Source of the DNA: Acidobacteriota bacterium
GTDB taxonomy: Bacteria > Acidobacteriota > Polarisedimenticolia > J045
NCBI GenBank assembly: GCA_017994815.1
Contig: JAGOJY010000016.1
Coordinates: 1 to 64,000 of the forward strand
DNA length: 64,000 nt
Direction of reading: 5' to 3'
In this document: piece by piece, positions 9,075 through 20,177 of the stretch
Layout of the letters: every line of letters starts with the position of its first letter
Position numbering within the stretch: the first letter of the stretch is position 1
The notes under the pieces: generated by a model
What the model was told of the DNA's origin: nothing
Database searches by the model: none
What the model saw: the letters and a program-made list of their open reading frames with translations, nothing else
Position numbers and translations under genes: made by a program

Positions 9075-10345
9075 GCGTTCCTCCGGCGGGGGATGTTCCG
9101 GCCGTGCGGGTCGACCTGGGGATAGCCGAGCAGCCGTTCGATGTCCTCCACGGCGGCATCGCTCAGCGCGTGCTCCATCGCCTCCGCGTCGCGGTGCACG
9201 TGGTCGAGCGGCAGCTCGAGACGGCGCGCGAGGTACACCTCCCACAGCCGGTGCTTGCGGATGATCCGCTCGGCCTCGGCCAGCCCTCGCGGCGCGAGGC
9301 GGAGCGCATCGCCATCGATCTCGACCAGCCCGGCGCGCGCGGCGCGCCGGGCGAGCCGCTGCAGTTGCGGCCCGGACTGTCCGCGCAGGCCCATCAGCGC
9401 GGGCCAGGTCACCCACGAGTGCTGCCCGCCCGCCGCTTCACCGAACCGGTACAGGTCCTTGAGCAGGTTCTCGCGGCGGATGCGCCAGGCGGCGCTCCGC
9501 TCCCGCAACGCGCCCCAGATCAGCCCGCGCCGCGGCGCCAGCAGGAGCGAAACCACGAGCACGGCGCTGGACACGAGCACGATCACGGGGCCGGTGGGCA
9601 GACGCGGCGCCGAGGCGCTGGCGAGTGCGCCGGATGCGCCGGCCGTTGCGCCGATCAGCGCCGCGAGGAGCAGCATCGACCCGAGGCGCTCCGTCCACTG
9701 CCGCGCCGCGGCCGCCGGAGTGACCAGCGTCGCGACCATCAGCACCACGCCCACGGTCTGCAGTCCGACGACGACCGCCACCACCAACAGCAGGGTCAGC
9801 GCCAGTTCGACCGCGCGCACCGGCAGGCCGAGGCTCGTCGCGAAGCCGCGGTCGAAGGTGACCAGCTTCATCTCCTTGTAGCCCGCGGCGACGCTCGCCA
9901 GCGCCAACGCCCCGAGGACGGCCATCGTGCGCACGTCGGCCGGCATCAGCGTCGCGGCTTGGCCGAACAGGAACTTGTCGAGGCCGCTCTGGTTCCCGAG
10001 CGGCAGCTTCTGGATGTAGGTGAGGAGCACGATTCCGAGGCCGAAGAACACCGAAAGGACGACGCCCAGGGCCGAATCTTCCTTGATGCGCGTTGCGCGG
10101 ACGACCGCCAAGACCGCCAGTCCGCCGGCCAGCCCCGCGGCGAGAGCGCCGAGCAGCAACACCGGCGGGGACTTGGAGCCGGTGAGCAGGAACGCGACGC
10201 ACACTCCCGGCAGCGCGGCGTGCGCCAGCGCGTCCCCCAGCAGGCTCTGCCGCCGCAGGACCGCGAAGCAGCCGAGCACGCCGCCCACGATGCCCAGGAG
10301 CGTCGCGCCCGCGAGCACGTTGCGCAGCGTGTAGGTCAATTCCAT
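9071..10345 (-). CDS. Metal ABC transporter permease 1 fused to a DtxR-like C-terminal domain
   Basis: This 424-residue protein has an ABC-3 permease (residues ~1-290), opening with LGIVGGVLGCFAVLRRQSLL. A cytoplasmic tail of ~135 residues resembles DtxR/MntR regulators: a winged helix (LQRLARRAARAGLVEIDGDA), then the metal-regulator dimerisation block EAERIIRKHRLWEVYLARRL, DHVHRDAEAMEHALSD and GYPQVDPHGRNIP. Such fusions occur in other metal permeases. Whether the tail senses metal to gate transport is unproven. The gene lies 28 bases after the ATPase gene and overlaps the next permease gene, so the importer genes form one operon. Confidence 0.9.
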   Translation of the reverse strand: MELTYTLRNVLAGATLLGIVGGVLGCFAVLRRQSLLGDALAHAALPGVCVAFLLTGSKSPPVLLLGALAAGLAGGLAVLAVVRATRIKEDSALGVVLSVFFGLGIVLLTYIQKLPLGNQSGLDKFLFGQAATLMPADVRTMAVLGALALASVAAGYKEMKLVTFDRGFATSLGLPVRAVELALTLLLVVAVVVGLQTVGVVLMVATLVTPAAAARQWTERLGSMLLLAALIGATAGASGALASASAPRLPTGPVIVLVSSAVLVVSLLLAPRRGLIWGALRERSAAWRIRRENLLKDLYRFGEAAGGQHSWVTWPALMGLRGQSGPQLQRLARRAARAGLVEIDGDALRLAPRGLAEAERIIRKHRLWEVYLARRLELPLDHVHRDAEAMEHALSDAAVEDIERLLGYPQVDPHGRNIPRRRNA

Positions 10346-10373
10346 GCGGATCCGCCGGCCACGGGCGCGAGGA

Positions 10374-11162
10374 TCACGGTTTCCTGAGCAAGGCTTCGGT
10401 CGCTTGCGACAGGACCGTCAGGCGGCCACCGTAGGTGCGCTGCAGGTTCTCGCTGGTGAAAGTGGTCGCGACTGGTCCCGCCGCGACCAGGCGCATGTTC
10501 AGGAGCACCACGTGGTCGAAGTACTCGGGGACGGTCTGCAGGTCGTGGTGCACCGCGACCACGGTCCGGCCCTGCGAGCGCAGTTCCTTGAGCAGCGACA
10601 CGATCGCGCGCTCGGTCGTGGCGTCCACGCCGGCGAACGGCTCGTCCATCAGGTACAGCCGTGCGTCCTGGGCCAGGGCTCGCGCCAGGAACACCCGCTG
10701 CTGCTGACCGCCGGAGAGCTGGCTGATCTGCCGATCGGCAAGATCGCGGATGCCCACCTTGCCCAGGCAGGCCGCCGCCACCTCGCGGTGGCGGGCGTTG
10801 GTCCGGCGCAGCCAGCCGACGCGGCCGTACATCCCCATCATGACCACATCGAGCGCGTTCGTCGGGAAGTCCCAGTCCACGCTCTCCCGCTGCGGCACGT
10901 AGCCGATCCACGAGCGCCGCCGATCGCACGGTTCGCCGAAGACGCGGGCCCAACCCGTCAGCGGGCGCACGATGCCGAGCACGGCCTTGAGCAGCGTGCT
11001 CTTGCCGGCCCCGTTCGGTCCGACGATTGCCACCAGGTGCCCTTCCGGCAGCGCCAGATCGATGTCCCACAGCACGGGCTGGGTGCGGTAGGCGACCGTG
11101 AGGTCGTGCACTTCGAGCGCGGGGACCGCGCTCTCGGGCGGGTGCTGCGGTGCGGCGGTCAT
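10374..11162 (-). CDS. Metal ABC transporter ATP-binding protein
   Basis: This 262-residue ATPase of the MntB/ZnuC/TroB class has Walker A GPNGAGKST, Q-loop VPQRESVDWDFP (the WDFP insertion is typical of manganese/iron ATPases of this group), signature LSGGQQQR, Walker B LYLMDEP and switch histidine VAVHHDL. The ATG at 11162 overlaps the stop of the binding-protein gene (ATGA). It powers uptake through the two permeases encoded downstream. No unusual features are visible. Confidence 0.93.
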   Translation of the reverse strand: MTAAPQHPPESAVPALEVHDLTVAYRTQPVLWDIDLALPEGHLVAIVGPNGAGKSTLLKAVLGIVRPLTGWARVFGEPCDRRRSWIGYVPQRESVDWDFPTNALDVVMMGMYGRVGWLRRTNARHREVAAACLGKVGIRDLADRQISQLSGGQQQRVFLARALAQDARLYLMDEPFAGVDATTERAIVSLLKELRSQGRTVVAVHHDLQTVPEYFDHVVLLNMRLVAAGPVATTFTSENLQRTYGGRLTVLSQATEALLRKP

Positions 11163-12079
11163 CGGGACAGCGCCTCCACGATCGTGCGCACGTTCGCGCG
11201 CACCATGCCCACGTACGTTCCCTCGCCAGTGCCGCGGGCGCCGAGCGAATCGGAGTACAGTTGCCCGCCGATCGCGACCTCGTGTCCCCGCTCGCGGCAG
11301 GCGCCCTGCACGGCTTCGATCGAGCGGCGCGGCACGCTGGACTCGATGAACACCGCGGGCACGCGGCGCGTGACGACGAGATCCACCACGCGCTGGACAT
11401 CCTGCAGACCGGCCTCGGAAAGCGTGCTGATCCCCTGGATGCCCACGACGTCCATGCCATAGCGCCGCCCGAAGTAGCCGAAGGCGTCGTGGGCCGTGAC
11501 CAGGACGCGCCGGTCCGGGGGAATGCGCGCGATTTCGCGCTGGACCTCCTGGTCGAGTTCCGCCAGTTCGCGCTTCAGCTCACGGGCCTTGCCGTCGAAC
11601 TCCTGCGCGTTTTCGGGCGCCAGCCGGGCCAGCTCGCGGGCGATCGGATCGACCGTGCGCGCCCACAGGCTGACGTCGAACCAGATGTGGGGGTCGTACT
11701 GTCCCGCGAACTCGGGCGGCTCGCGCAGCATGTCCCGCGGGACCTCTTCGCTGACGGCGAGGACGGGACGCGAACGCGCGATCTTGACGAGGATGTCGGT
11801 CATCTTGCCTTCGAGGTGCAGGCCGTTGAACAGGATCAGGTCCGCGCCGGCCAGGCGGCGCACGTCGCTCTCGCTCGCCTTGTAGAGGTGGGGATCGACA
11901 CCGGGCCCCATCAGCGACGACACGCGGGCGTGCTCGCCGGCGATCCGGCTTGCCGTGTCGGCGATGATCCCGGTCGTGGCGACCACGTCGATCGCGCCGC
12001 CGCTCGTGCTGCCCCCGGCGGTGCACCCGGCCAGCAGGCCGGCCACGCAAATTACTGTAAGTATTGGGGTCTTTGCCAT
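11159..12079 (-). CDS. Metal ABC transporter substrate-binding lipoprotein (cluster A-I)
   Basis: This 306-residue periplasmic or surface metal-binding protein is of the ZnuA/TroA/PsaA family. It has a lipoprotein signal with lipobox LLAGC (Cys at about residue 19). Family metal ligands are visible: His in VDPHLYKASESD and DPHIWFDVSLW, His in VLVTAHDAFGYFGRRYG, and a C-terminal acidic site in GGQLYSDSLG. The His-rich loop of zinc proteins is absent, which together with the MntR-like neighbour favours Mn or Fe. It is the first gene of the importer operon. No Shine-Dalgarno is seen and the predicted transcript starts at the ATG. Confidence 0.92.
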   Translation of the reverse strand: MAKTPILTVICVAGLLAGCTAGGSTSGGAIDVVATTGIIADTASRIAGEHARVSSLMGPGVDPHLYKASESDVRRLAGADLILFNGLHLEGKMTDILVKIARSRPVLAVSEEVPRDMLREPPEFAGQYDPHIWFDVSLWARTVDPIARELARLAPENAQEFDGKARELKRELAELDQEVQREIARIPPDRRVLVTAHDAFGYFGRRYGMDVVGIQGISTLSEAGLQDVQRVVDLVVTRRVPAVFIESSVPRRSIEAVQGACRERGHEVAIGGQLYSDSLGARGTGEGTYVGMVRANVRTIVEALSR

Positions 12080-12085
12080 GCCTAA

Positions 12086-12115
12086 AACATACGCTCGAAA
12101 TTACACAGATTCCAA
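12086..12115 (-). promoter_or_regulatory. Promoter of the metal-importer operon
   Basis: On the minus strand TTGGAA (12110-12115) and TATGTT (12086-12091) are separated by 18 bases. The expected start of transcription falls at about 12079, the ATG itself, so the message may be leaderless. It overlaps the divergent promoter, so one repressor could control both. A small inverted repeat, ACAGA-N8-TCTGT (12105-12122), lies over the -35 side as an operator candidate. Confidence 0.5.
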
Positions 12116-12128
12116 TTTCTGTTATTCT
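12100..12128 (+). promoter_or_regulatory. Promoter of the DtxR/MntR-like regulator
   Basis: ATTACA (12100-12105) and TATTCT (12123-12128) are spaced by 17 bases. Transcription would begin at or next to the GTG/ATG start codons at 12134/12137, and no Shine-Dalgarno is present. This suggests a leaderless message. Confidence 0.5.
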
Positions 12129-12133
12129 CTACC

Positions 12134-12814
12134 GTGATGGCGACGAGCGCGGCCGAGGACTACCTCAAGGCCATCCTGATCGAGGAGCAGCGTTCCGGCG
12201 CGGAGCGGGTCGGCATGGGGCAGATCGCCGCGGCGCTCGGAGTGGCGCCGGGAACCGTGACTTCGATGGTCAAAGCGTTGGATGACGGAGGCCTGGTCGC
12301 CTACGAGCCGTACGGCGGCGTCCGTCTGACCACCGCGGGCCGGCAGCTCGCGGCGCATGTCGTCCGCCGCCACCGACTGATCGAACTGTTCCTGGTTCGC
12401 GTCCTGGGGCTCGACTGGAGCGAGGTCCACGCGGAGGCGGAGCTGCTCGAGCACGCCGCCTCGGGGCGGATCATCGACCGCATGGACGAGATGCTCGGAC
12501 ACCCGACGGTGGACCCCCACGGCGACCCGATTCCCGATGCGGAGGGTGCGCTCGCCACCATCGAGCATCCGGACCTGCTGCACTGTCCCGCCGGCGTGCC
12601 GCTGCGAATCGTGCGCGTGTCGGACCAGGGGCCGGAGTTCCTCCGGCTCGTCGAGCGCAGCGGTCTCGCGCCGGGCAGCCGCGTGACGGTCGAGCGCCAC
12701 GACCAGGCGGCCGACACGATCCACCTGCGCGTCGAAGACGGCCGCCGCGTGAGCCTCGGCTCGCGCGCCGCCTCCAAGCTCCTCGCCGAACCCTCTGTTC
12801 CACAAGACACGTAG
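12134..12814 (+). CDS. mntR: DtxR/MntR-family metal-dependent repressor
   Basis: This 226-residue metalloregulator has an N-terminal winged helix (AAEDYLKAILIEEQRS, IAAALGVAPGTVTSMVKALD), a metal-binding/dimerisation domain (RRHRLIELFLVRVLGLDWSE, EVHAEAELLEHAAS, GHPTVDPHGDPIPD) and a C-terminal FeoA/SH3-like domain from about residue 150. The metal-binding His/Glu pattern is intact. It is divergent from the metal-importer operon and very probably represses it when metal is replete. GTG 12134 and ATG 12137 are both possible starts. The exact metal (Mn or Fe) cannot be decided from sequence, so the symbol is provisional. Confidence 0.88.
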   Translation: MMATSAAEDYLKAILIEEQRSGAERVGMGQIAAALGVAPGTVTSMVKALDDGGLVAYEPYGGVRLTTAGRQLAAHVVRRHRLIELFLVRVLGLDWSEVHAEAELLEHAASGRIIDRMDEMLGHPTVDPHGDPIPDAEGALATIEHPDLLHCPAGVPLRIVRVSDQGPEFLRLVERSGLAPGSRVTVERHDQAADTIHLRVEDGRRVSLGSRAASKLLAEPSVPQDT

Positions 12815-12928
12815 GGCGTTCCAGTCCGCGTTACCTACCTGTAACTGGTTTTCGGCGGGGTGCCGTCGTAGTGTCCGGATCTCCTCGTTACCCGCGCGAG
12901 GCGTCTGGCCCACGGGAGCGATCCTCCG

Positions 12929-16024
<3,096 letters not shown>

Positions 16025-16209
16025 GGCGACCGCCCCGGATCAGACGTCAACGCCCATGGCGCTCGTTGCGACGAGCCCCTCGCGCGGCTCGCGCGGCAAC
16101 GTGGATCCTCGCCACTAAATGGGAAGTTCGTCTCGCGTCGCACGATGATCCGTTGTCCGGCATCTCGCATCGACGTAGTTTCCCGGAAGCCAAGGCCACG
16201 AGAGGGGAG

Positions 16210-16383
16210 ATGAACCACGGCCGCCAGTCTGCACGCGTGTCACGCACGTGGATGTGGCTTCCCGTGCGCTGCCTGTTCCCGCTGCTGGCGCTGGTGATCA
16301 TCGCCGGGACCTTGGTCTGGGGGGCGTGGGTGAGCCTCGCGCTCGCGCTCGTTTCGTGGCGGATCGTGGGGAGATTCGGATGA
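16210..16383 (+). CDS. Small membrane protein upstream of the desaturases
   Basis: This 57-residue protein has a basic N-terminus (HGRQSARVSRTW) and two hydrophobic stretches (PVRCLFPLLALVIIAGTLVW and WVSLALALVSW). AGAGGGGAG directly precedes the ATG at 16210, which supports expression. Its TGA overlaps an ATG at 16380 (ATGA), which implies coupling to the desaturase gene. I do not recognise the family. It may be a subunit or chaperone for the membrane desaturases; that rests only on position. Confidence 0.55.
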   Translation: MNHGRQSARVSRTWMWLPVRCLFPLLALVIIAGTLVWGAWVSLALALVSWRIVGRFG

Positions 16384-16434
16384 AGACCCCGGGGAGCGCG
16401 CGGCGTCCTGGCGCATCCCGACGACGCCCACTGC

Positions 16435-17379
16435 GTGGCGTTCCACATCCTGGCGCTGGCTTCGTACGCCGTGGCGTTCTGGATCTTCCTCCATCCCGCG
16501 GTGGCCGGTCTCGACCGAGCGCCGGAGATGCTGGCGTTCGTCGCCGCCGCGGGACTGATGCTGGGCTGGATCAGCGGCGTGGATGTGGGCGTCAACTTCC
16601 ACAACCACGTGCACCGGCGCGTGTTCCGCGCGGACTGGCTCAACCGCTGGTTCGGCAGGCTGTGGACGTTCAGCGGCGGCTGGCCGTCGTACTACTGGGA
16701 ACACTCCCATCTCCTGCACCACGAACGCGTGCTGGACCCGACCGACTGGACGCTGCCGCGACGCCGGAAGAACGGCGAATGGGAGAACCTGTTCGTCTAC
16801 TCCCTCGCGCACTGGCCGTGGCGCTACGCGCGGCACCTGTGGCACGACTTCACCTCCGGCACCGCCGGGCCGGGCACCGGACGCCGCGCTGCCATCGAAC
16901 TCGCGTGGTTCGCGGCGTTCTGGTCGATCCCGTTTCTTGTCGATCCGCTGATGGCCTTGGCACTGTGGGTCTTCCCGCAGTTCGTGGCCAACATCGCCGT
17001 GATGGGCCCCGGGATGTACGCGCAGCACTTCGGCTGCCACGAGCCGACGGCCGACGAACCGTACTCGCACTCGAACACGTTCCTGTCGCGGTTCTTCAAC
17101 CTGACGATGTTCAACATCGGCTACCACATCGAGCACCATCAGCACCCGCTCGTGCACTGGAGCGCGCTGCCGCGCCTGCACGAGCAGTGGAAGGGTCGCC
17201 TGGCGGCCGGCGGCGCGCACGTCGTCCCGTTCGGCTACTACCGCGGCGGGCAGCTGCTGTCGGCGTTGTTCGGCGGCGATCGCGGCCGGCACATCTTCCT
17301 GCGGCAGCACCCGGACTACCGGCCGGCCCGGCCCGCCCCGGCCGCCGCTCCCGAGGCCACCGGCACCCACGGGAGGTGA
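16435..17379 (+). CDS. Membrane fatty-acid desaturase/hydroxylase-like protein 1
   Basis: This di-iron membrane desaturase-type protein is 314 residues from GTG 16435. The three histidine boxes are complete: HNHVHR (near residue 55), HSHLLHH (near 90) and HIEHH (near 235), with hydrophobic segments between. It should insert a double bond or hydroxyl into an acyl chain at the membrane. The start is uncertain: GTG 16435 has no ribosome site, while ATG 16380, coupled to the previous stop, is in another frame. A one-base indel in 16383-16430 would join ATG 16380 to the upstream in-frame residues GVLAHPDDAHCVAFHILA, so the true N-terminus is probably ~18 residues longer. Confidence 0.82.
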   Translation: MAFHILALASYAVAFWIFLHPAVAGLDRAPEMLAFVAAAGLMLGWISGVDVGVNFHNHVHRRVFRADWLNRWFGRLWTFSGGWPSYYWEHSHLLHHERVLDPTDWTLPRRRKNGEWENLFVYSLAHWPWRYARHLWHDFTSGTAGPGTGRRAAIELAWFAAFWSIPFLVDPLMALALWVFPQFVANIAVMGPGMYAQHFGCHEPTADEPYSHSNTFLSRFFNLTMFNIGYHIEHHQHPLVHWSALPRLHEQWKGRLAAGGAHVVPFGYYRGGQLLSALFGGDRGRHIFLRQHPDYRPARPAPAAAPEATGTHGR

Positions 17380-17382
17380 GGC

Positions 17383-18261
17383 ATGGCCCACGCGAGCGAC
17401 CTGCGCGCGTTGCTGCACGTGGCACTGGCGTGCGCGCTGCAGGTGGCGGCGCTCGCGCATTCGCCGTGGTGGACGCCCGCGGCGGTATTCGTCGGCATGT
17501 TCACCCTGGCCATCGAGCACAACCACGCCCACGTGCCGGTGTTCCGCTGGCGCTGGGGCAACGCCGTGCTCGACGATCTGCTCACGCTCGCGTGCGGCGT
17601 TCCGCAGGTCTTCTGGCGTGTGCATCACCTGCAAAACCACCACCCGAAGACCTGGACCGAGGAGGACTGGTCCTCGCCGTTCCGCTTTCGCGGGGCGCAG
17701 GCGCCCGATCGCCCCGTCGGCTACCGCTACTACCAGTTCACCTATTACCCGCTGTTCTGCTGCACCAGCATCGAGTCGATCCTGCGGGACCGCACCCCGC
17801 GGCTGCTCGGCGCGCTGCTGCGCCACATGCTGGTCCTCGTCGCCGCGTCGGCGGCAGCGGTCAGCATGTTCGGTGTCGGCCGGTGGTTCCTGGTGCTGGG
17901 CACGACCTACGCGGCCGCAGCCTTGATGCTCGGGGCCACCAACTACATCGAACACTGGTCCAGCGGCGCCACCGAGGGCCAGTCCCCGACCTTCGCCGCG
18001 TGGACCTTCACCTGCCGCCTGCACAACCTGCTGACCTACAACAGCGGTTACCACTGGCTGCACCACCGGCGACCGGGGCTGCACTGGAGCCTGCTGCCGG
18101 CGGTGCACCGGAGCGATCCGTCGTATTGCCCGGCCGGGCTGGTGGAAGAAGGCCTGTTCCCCGGCTACCGCACCCCGGCCGCCTTCCGGCGCTGGCTTCT
18201 CCACGAGAGCGGGCCCGCGGCCGGCGTGCCGGCCTCATCGCGGCTTCGGAGCGCGCCTTGA
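17383..18261 (+). CDS. Membrane fatty-acid desaturase-like protein 2
   Basis: This 292-residue second desaturase-family protein starts 3 bases after the first. Histidine boxes are HNHAH (near residue 47), HHLQNHH (near 82) and HWLHH (near 223), with about four membrane segments. It is related to desaturase 1 but distinct, so the pair may act in sequence on one acyl chain. Its stop overlaps the TTG start of the lnt gene (TTGA), which ties acyl-chain modification to lipoprotein acylation. The substrate and product are unknown. Confidence 0.85.
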   Translation: MAHASDLRALLHVALACALQVAALAHSPWWTPAAVFVGMFTLAIEHNHAHVPVFRWRWGNAVLDDLLTLACGVPQVFWRVHHLQNHHPKTWTEEDWSSPFRFRGAQAPDRPVGYRYYQFTYYPLFCCTSIESILRDRTPRLLGALLRHMLVLVAASAAAVSMFGVGRWFLVLGTTYAAAALMLGATNYIEHWSSGATEGQSPTFAAWTFTCRLHNLLTYNSGYHWLHHRRPGLHWSLLPAVHRSDPSYCPAGLVEEGLFPGYRTPAAFRRWLLHESGPAAGVPASSRLRSAP

Positions 18262-19862
18262 CGCGCGTGCGCGCCGCGTGCGCCCTGGCGGCGCTGGGCG
18301 GCGTCGTGAACGGATCGTGCTGGCTACCGATCGGCGTCGCGCCCGTGGCTCCACTATTCGTGGTCCTCTTTCTGCAGGCGCTGCGGCGAGTGCGAACCGG
18401 GCGCGAGGCGCTGGCGGTCGGGCTGTGCTTCGGCACCGTGCGCTACGCGGTGGCCGGGCACTTCATCCTGTCGCTGGTCCGCTTCTCCCCGCTCGCGATC
18501 GGCGTGTTCCTGGTCTACGTCGCGTATATCGTCCCCTTCGCGCTGCTCGAGGCGTGGGGACCGCTGGCCCTCGAACGGCGCACCGGCTTCTCCCGGGCGC
18601 TGGGGGCAAGCCTCCTGTTCCCGCTCCTCGAGTGGGTTCGGTCCGTGGGCGATCTCTCGTTCCCCGCCGATCAGCTGGCGCACGATTTCGCCCCGCACCC
18701 CGCCTGGCTCGGGTTCGAACCGTGGCTCGGCCCGTTCGCCGTGACCTTCCTGGTGTGCCTCGTCGGACTGGTGCTCGACCGGGCGTGGGAATCGCGCCGC
18801 GAGCGGACCCGGGCCGCCGTGCTCGCGGCATCCGCCGTGGTCCTCTGGTCGTCGCCGGTCGTGACATCGTGGCTGGCCGGGGCGAAGCTCCCGTCCGCCG
18901 GCGGGGAGTTCCGGGTCGGCCTCGTGCAGCCGGCTGTCGGTGCCCGCGAGAAGCTCGACCGGGCGTGCTGGCCGCGCACGTGGGAGCGGCTGCGCGAACT
19001 CTCGACCGCCGCCGCCGCCGGCACCGACCTCGTCCTCTGGCCGGAAACGGCACGCCCGGGCCCGGTGGTCTGGCGCGCCACCGAACCGTTCGCGGATCGC
19101 GAGGTCGAGGCGATCAGCCGCGAGATCGACCGGCCCATCCTCTACGGCTGCCAGATCGCGCGGATCGAGCGCGATGGCGCTGCCGAGCGCGTGTCGCTCT
19201 TCAACGGCGCCGCCACGGTGCACCCGGACGGCCGGCCCGCCCAGTGGTACGGCAAGCAGCGCTTGCTGCCGTTCGTCGAGGGCGTGCCGTTCGGCAGGTA
19301 CCTCGGCTGGGATCCTTCCCGGCGGGCGAGCCGGCGCGGCGACCAGAGCGCCCTGCGCCTTTTCGGCAACTTCAGCGCCGGTCCCGGGCCGACGGTGTTC
19401 GAAGTCGGTCCCGCGCGCATCGGCGTGCTCATCTGCTACGAGGGCGTGTACCCGCAGCTCGCCCGCCGCTACCGGCAGGCCGGCGCGAACATCCTGGCCG
19501 TGCTCACCGACGATGCCTGGTGGGGCGGCACCGTCTTCCCGCGCTGGCACGCGACGATGGTCGCGACGCGGGCGCTCGAGACCGGCCTCCCTGTCGTGCG
19601 CGCCGCCAACGACGGCGTCTGCTCGCACACTGACCGCACCGGCACGCTGCGCGAGAACAGCCGCCGGGGCCCGGCACTCGTGCAACACGCCCGGGTCTCG
19701 CTCGGTAGCGGTGCACCGACCGCGTACGCGCGGCACGGTGACGCGATCGTCGGACTCGGGTGGGTGCTGCTCGCAACCGGGATCGCCACCCGGCTGGCGC
19801 GGCGGTCCTGGTGCAGGGCGCGAGAGCAGGGCTCGCGGGTGACGGCAGCGCCGCGCGCCTAG
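18258..19862 (+). CDS. lnt: Apolipoprotein N-acyltransferase-like protein
   Basis: This 534-residue protein has the Lnt architecture: about six to eight N-terminal membrane segments (to residue ~205), then a carbon-nitrogen hydrolase domain. The Glu-Lys-Cys triad is visible as E in LVLWPETA, K in WYGKQRLLPFVEGVPFG and C in IGVLICYEGVYP. The family block LTDDAWWGGTVFPRWHATM is present, with a final membrane segment near the C-terminus. TTG 18258 was chosen because it overlaps the previous stop; a GTG 9 bases later is possible. It would add the third acyl chain to lipoproteins, here encoded with two desaturases that may supply or alter that chain. It may be a specialised second Lnt. Confidence 0.85.
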   Translation: MTRVRAACALAALGGVVNGSCWLPIGVAPVAPLFVVLFLQALRRVRTGREALAVGLCFGTVRYAVAGHFILSLVRFSPLAIGVFLVYVAYIVPFALLEAWGPLALERRTGFSRALGASLLFPLLEWVRSVGDLSFPADQLAHDFAPHPAWLGFEPWLGPFAVTFLVCLVGLVLDRAWESRRERTRAAVLAASAVVLWSSPVVTSWLAGAKLPSAGGEFRVGLVQPAVGAREKLDRACWPRTWERLRELSTAAAAGTDLVLWPETARPGPVVWRATEPFADREVEAISREIDRPILYGCQIARIERDGAAERVSLFNGAATVHPDGRPAQWYGKQRLLPFVEGVPFGRYLGWDPSRRASRRGDQSALRLFGNFSAGPGPTVFEVGPARIGVLICYEGVYPQLARRYRQAGANILAVLTDDAWWGGTVFPRWHATMVATRALETGLPVVRAANDGVCSHTDRTGTLRENSRRGPALVQHARVSLGSGAPTAYARHGDAIVGLGWVLLATGIATRLARRSWCRAREQGSRVTAAPRA

Positions 19863-20177
19863 CGCGTCGCGTTGCCGACGGCCCAGGCCGCCGCCGAAAA
19901 CGGATTGCCGGCGGGCGCGTCGCGCACTGCCTCGCCGAACCGCACGCCCGCGCGGAGCGCGCGAAACTTGGCGGTATCGAGCCGGCGTCAGCGACGTGTG
20001 CTCCCTCTCCGGCCCGACGGAGTGGCCGTGTCGTTGTCGCCTGTCATCAACTACTTAGCCCGGGAGTGCGCCGGATCGCCGGCCCTTTGCCGTCTCCGAG
20101 CGTCTTGACGCCGCCGGCGCCCTTCCTTATCGTCGGCCCCCATTACTGAGATTCGTTCGCAACTTGGGGTTATTCCG
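19863..20177. other. Intergenic stretch before the ApbE-porin gene
   Basis: About 315 bases with no supportable gene. The only signal I see is the promoter at 20105-20133; the rest shows no repeats or conserved frames. Confidence 0.5.
20105..20133 (+). promoter_or_regulatory. Sigma70-like promoter for the ApbE-porin operon
   Basis: TTGACG (20105-20110) and TATCGT (20128-20133) are separated by 17 bases, about 45 bases before the ATG at 20178. Spacing and position are good; the -10 matches moderately. Confidence 0.5.

Noticed and set aside
16248-19862. A single 1204-residue plus-strand frame
   Set aside because: Only its last part (from 18258) is coding, for Lnt. The first ~670 codons are arginine-rich and lie out of frame over the two desaturases, which have all their histidine boxes in other frames.
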